Below are positions 60,803-64,000 of a stretch of DNA of 64,000 bases, piece after piece (position 1 is the first letter of the stretch; every line of letters begins with the position of its first letter). The translations under genes were made by a program, and so were the position numbers. The DNA comes from Olsenella_K absiana (GTDB lineage Bacteria > Actinomycetota > Coriobacteriia > Coriobacteriales > Atopobiaceae), in assembly GCF_036408855.1 (NCBI RefSeq), contig NZ_JAZGJQ010000003.1, positions 254,589 to 318,588 of the forward strand. The letters are read 5' to 3'. Below the pieces are notes generated by a model. It had not been told where the DNA came from and did not search any database. It saw only the letters and a program-made list of their open reading frames with translations.

Positions 60803-62040
60803 CTACGAGAGTCCCGCGGACATGATTCTGCCCATGAGGTCCATGCTCACCTTCTTGCTGTCGGCGAGCGCGTCCGCGTAGACGTTGAGGGTCATCGCGG
60901 CGTTGGAGTGGCCGAGGATGGCGCTCACGGTCTTCACGTCCACCCCCGACCCTATCGCCATCGTCGCGAAGGTGTGCCTGAGGTCGTGGAACCGCGGCGC
61001 CTCGCCCTGGGACCCGACAAGCTTCGCCACCCTCACGAACGCCCTCCACTCCTGCCCGAGCGCCATCGGGCTCTTCCAGGCACCGGTGACGGCGTTCCCC
61101 ACGACGAAGAGCCCCTCGTCCCAGTCGAGGCCCATGGACTCGCGCTCGCCATGCATCGCGCGTGCCCTCGCCTCCAGCACGCGGGCGAGCTCGTCGCCGT
61201 AGGGGATGGTCCTGGCCGAGCTCCTCGTCTTCGGGGTGGAGAGCGCGAACGTGCCGTTCGCCCTCGTAAGGGCGTGCGAGACGCGGATCTTGCGGGACAC
61301 GCGGTCGACGTCCTGCCACCTGAGGGCGCATATCTCCCCTGCCTCATCCCCGTCATGAGCGCGAGGAGGACGGCGGTCGAGAACGGGTCGGCGACGCTCC
61401 CCAAGGTCTGGTTGAGCTGACGGACGCTTGCGGCGTCGAGGGAGTTTATCGGATTCGTGGGCCTCTTGGGCGCGTCGACGAGGTCGAAGGGATTGGAGGG
61501 TATGTCGCCCAGCTTGCGCGCCCTGATGAAGGCGGTCTTGAGGAGCACGTGTGTGTGCGAGACCGTGTTTCCGCCGTAGCCGTCCTGCACCATGTCGCGC
61601 TCGAACTCCTGGATCTGCCGCGCGGTGACCTGCCCCACGGGGGTCTTGCCGAGCTCGGTGCCCAGGAGGTGCTTCGCGTACCAGCGGTAGCCGTCGGCCG
61701 TGGAGGCGAGGATGTTGCCGGTGGACTCCTTCAGGTCTATGTAGTCGAGGACGTAGCGGTAGACGGGCGTCTCGCAGGAGACAGTGCCGGAGAGCTCCTC
61801 GTCCTTCCGTACCTCCTCGTCGCGCCACTCCCTGAGGAAGTCCTCGGCGGCGCCCTTCCCGCGGTTGTCCCTGGTGACCTTCCCGGTCTTCCTGCTCACC
61901 CTGTCGGGGTAGCAGGCGACGGGGGTGTTGCGCGTCATCCTCCTCTGCCTGCCGTCCTCGTCCTGCCAGTTGATCGCGGCCCTCCAGTGGCCGGACCTCT
62001 CGTCCTTGAAGACGAACCCGTTGCTCAGATTCCTCGGCAT
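60803..62040 (-). pseudogene. int: Tyrosine recombinase integrase, frameshifted
   Basis: About 412 residues once the frame is restored. N-terminal AP2-like arm-binding domain (SGHWRAAINWQDEDGRQRRM), core-binding domain, then the catalytic domain: Arg in LMTGMR-x-GEICALRWQDVD, HDLRHTFATM (H-x-x-R), GHSNAAMTLNVYADA (nucleophile Tyr). The first frame reads ...GMRQGRYAPSG and the second resumes at EICALRW; adding one G to the GGGG run (CCCC on the + strand at 61336-61339) restores it. So one base is missing, by mutation or assembly error. I take ATG 62040 with GGGGGG before it. Confidence 0.85.
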
Positions 62041-62091
62041 CGTGCCCCCCATCAACGATTGAACCTCTGAAACGCCTGTCCTCGGCAGTCG

Positions 62092-62138
62092 TAGTACGTG
62101 TAGTACGTGGATAGTACGTGGCGTACTATTTGCGTACT
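62092..62138. repeat. Five AGTACG-type repeats upstream of the integrase
   Basis: TAGTACGTG at 62092 and 62101, TAGTACGTG at 62112, then inverted CGTACTA at 62122 and CGTACT at 62133; AGTACG-tgg-CGTACT is a dyad. They lie between int and attR: candidate arm-type integrase or excisionase sites, or an int operator. Confidence 0.6.
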
Positions 62139-62269
62139 GTGGACGACTTTACATGTTGGGGACTGTGGTCGCCGCATGTTCGCAAAGGTCGGCAAATGCC
62201 CAGTTAAAGAGCATAATTCGTGGAAGTGATGTCCTTTGTTGTCTATTGACTTTCATCAAGGATTGCGCC

Positions 62270-62363
62270 CTGGGGGTCAAGGGGTCGCAGGTTCAAATCC
62301 TGTCCACCCGACCAGGAAATGCAAGGTCAGAGGCTTAGGCCTCTGACCTTTTTCTTTCTTGAA
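62270..62363 (+). repeat. attR: right copy of the 94-bp direct repeat
   Basis: Copies the tRNA-Pro 3' half (62270-62314 incl. CCA) and the tRNA terminator (62323-62353). It lacks the tRNA 5' half, so it is not a functional tRNA gene. Confidence 0.93.
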
Positions 62364-62599
62364 CCAAAAACGCGAATCGACAAGCAGTAGCTGGTATGGC
62401 GGGCTTGCATAGAAGTCTGCGCCTTGGTTCCACAAAAGCCGTGAGAAAGACCGGGTACCCCGGCGGACGCCCTCGAGGACCTCAGCAATCTCTGAGAATC
62501 GAGGTGGCAGCCCGTTGACCGGCATCTGCCAGACACCTGCAAGCCCTCCGCTAGAATGGACTGCACTTGTACTGCATGCGGCATTCGAGGAGAGTCCCC
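62364..62599. other. Second-element left arm, no gene
   Basis: 62364-62410 resembles the left arm just inside attL (shared CGCGAATCG, AGTAGCTGGT, GGCTTGCATA-type strings) with about 53 bases deleted. The rest has no recognisable feature. Confidence 0.6.
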
Positions 62600-62803
62600 A
62601 TGAAGTACTCAGAGCTCGTCGACTCCGGCGCCACCCCCACCGAGATTCAGGCGTTCCTCGTGGGTTCGGAGAACGTCCCGGTCACCATGCGGATCCCGCG
62701 GAACCTGCGCGACGCGGCGAAGGAGGCGGCGGAGCTGAAGGGGCTCAGCCTCACCGCCTACGTGAAGATGTGCCTCATCGAGAGCCTGCCGAAGGAGGGC
62801 TAG
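62600..62803 (+). CDS. Ribbon-helix-helix protein
   Basis: 67 residues, ATG 62600 preceded by GAGGAGAG. The pattern VPVTMRIPRNLRDAAKEAAE-LKGLSLTAYVKMCLIESL (quoted in parts) fits a CopG/Arc-type RHH fold: one strand, two helices. It ends three bases before the helicase frame, so it probably regulates that locus or acts as an antitoxin-like partner. Confidence 0.7.
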   Translation: MKYSELVDSGATPTEIQAFLVGSENVPVTMRIPRNLRDAAKEAAELKGLSLTAYVKMCLIESLPKEG

Positions 62804-62806
62804 GCG

Positions 62807-63843
62807 TTGGAGTACCTGGACAACACCGGCCGCCAGCGGCTCGGAGACGCGCTCAAGGAAGCAATCGGCGAGGATGCGAGGCTATCGATCATCGCCTCGT
62901 ACTTCACCGTCTACGCCTACGGCGAGCTCAAGGAGGAGCTCTCGAGGGTGAGGGAGCTTCGCTTTGTCTTCGACCAGCCAACATTCCTCAGGCGCATGCA
63001 GTCCGAGAAGGAGCCACGCGAGCGGGAGATCAAGCGCCGCGAACGGGAGATTGGCGTTGCTGGCACGGGACTCGAGCTCACGCTCTCGAACAACATCAAC
63101 CAAAGGGCCCTCGCGCGCCAGGTTCAGAACCGCCCGGAAGCCGGGGATGATCGCGACCTCCGGAAGCTATGTCGTTGAGAACCCCCATGGCGAGGACGAG
63201 TCGTTCATGGGGTCTGTCGCGAAACGCATTCACCCTCGAGGGCCTGGGCTACGAGCGCCGCGCGGGCGTCGTCACCGGCGTCAGCCACTTCCAGACGAGC
63301 GCCGAGGCCGCCGGGCTCAGGGCCATGTTCGAAGGCGTCTGAGGGAGCCGGCAGCTCGTGGAGGACGTGACCGGCGCGGTCATCGACCAGCTGGAGACCC
63401 TCTACCGGGAGAACCCGCCGGAGCTCGTGTACTTCCTCACGCTCTACCACCTGTTCCGCGACTACATGGCGGACCAGGAGGACCCCATCAGGCCCGGACT
63501 CGACTTCGAGAAGTCCGTCGTGTGGAACAAGCTCTACGACTTCCAGAGGGACGCCGTAGTGGGCGCCATCCGCAAGCTCGAGAAGTACAAGGGCTGCATC
63601 ATCGCCGACTCGGTGGGCCTTGGCAAGACCTTCGAGGCGCTTGCCGTCATCAAGTACTACGAGGAGCGCAACGCACGCGTGCTCGTGCTGTGCCCCAAGC
63701 GCCTGAGGGAGAACTGGACCCTCTACACGCGCGACAACGACGACAGGAACCCGCTCGCCGAGGACCGCTTCGCCTACACGGTGCTCAACCACACCGACCT
63801 CTCCCGCTACCGCGGGATGAGCGGCGACGTGGACCTGGGACGG
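62807..63843 (+). pseudogene. PLD/SNF2-type ATP-dependent helicase, multiply disrupted and truncated
   Basis: N-terminal PLD-like region in one frame (YLDNTGRQRLGDALKEAIGE, LSIIASYFTVYAYG, NNINQRALAR), then a small in-frame-breaking deletion near 63115 and a shift to ARFRTARKPGMIATSG. Another shift at the AAA run 63222-63224 leads to AFTLEGLGYERR, an in-frame TGA at 63340-63342 replaces a probable Trp codon, and the helicase Walker A region SVGLGKTFEALAVIKYYEE and LVLCPKRLRENWTLYT follow. Homology stops at about 63840, where an insertion sequence begins. TTG start at 62807. Confidence 0.8.
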
Positions 63844-64000
63844 TTCCGTCAAGTATCTTTCGCAAATGTCTTCTGACCCCCCTATGTCGGCAGGACTTGC
63901 TTGCGGCTTCCTAGTCCGTGCTAACGCTCCTCTCGTCCCAGTGGTCCAGCAACGACATGTCGAGGTACCTCCTCTTGCCCCAGTTCCCGTCCGCCACGTA
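63841..64000 (-). mobile_element. Insertion sequence, left end (runs off the window)
   Basis: The helicase is cut after GACCTGGGA; from there the sequence starts GGTTCCGTCAAGTATCTTTC and is unlike the helicase. On the minus strand a frame open from the edge ends YVADGNWGKRRYLDMSLLDH...VSTD with TAG at 63911-63913, taken as a transposase C-terminus. The family is not assigned. Confidence 0.65.

Noticed and set aside
62270..62314. A third tRNA-Pro gene
   Set aside because: Only the 3' half from the anticodon loop is present; it is part of attR.

Overview
The window is a high-GC actinobacterial chromosome segment. Gene order (trmFO-xerC-rpsB-tsf-pyrH-frr-uppS-cdsA-dxr-rseP-ispG-proS), single-membrane cell-envelope genes and a garA/ftsR-like pair suggest class Coriobacteriia, probably an Olsenella/Atopobium-type organism. 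The genus is an inference from gene content, not a measured match.

Layout. (1) 1-14.3 kb: housekeeping run on the + strand: end of comM, a frameshifted dprA, trmFO, xerC, then translation (rpsB, tsf, frr, proS), UMP kinase, undecaprenyl and CDP-diglyceride synthesis, MEP-pathway genes (dxr, ispG) and a RIP protease with a large insertion. (2) 14.3-19 kb: a flavin hydroxy-acid oxidase, a ClpX-like ATPase divergent from an RNase H, three tRNA genes with their own terminators, and small genes. (3) 19-42.5 kb: long + strand clusters: ABC-F protein, M50 protease, scpAB-rluB, a cmk-plsC fusion, ispH, DUF512, der, plsY, gpsA, cysteine desulfurase, coaBC, endonuclease IV, a second ABC-F protein and a heterodimeric ABC exporter behind two strong inverted repeats. 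(4) 42.5-55.7 kb: small enzymes, a large protein that looks like a helicase with its catalytic motifs lost, pgsA, a DD-carboxypeptidase, GcvT-like protein, RidA, FHA, MerR, apt and an NlpC/P60 hydrolase.

(5) 55.8-64 kb is mobile. A tRNA-Pro(GGG) gene at 55802 carries an integrated element of about 6.4 kb bounded by a 94-bp perfect direct repeat (55834-55927 and 62270-62363) that contains the tRNA 3' part and its terminator. The element holds a tyrosine integrase (frameshifted), an Abi_2-type protein, a YraN-like protein, a GIY-YIG/DUF4357 protein, an IS3 remnant and a dense array of GTGAC/GTCAC inverted repeats. Beyond the right repeat the sequence again resembles the element's own left arm, followed by an RHH protein and a multiply broken PLD/SNF2-type helicase that is interrupted by another insertion sequence running off the window. 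This reads as a tandem, decaying array of defence-type islands in one tRNA gene.

Most core genes overlap or abut (GTGA, TGATG junctions), so they are probably transcribed as long operons. The few promoters visible share a TG-extended -10 box.
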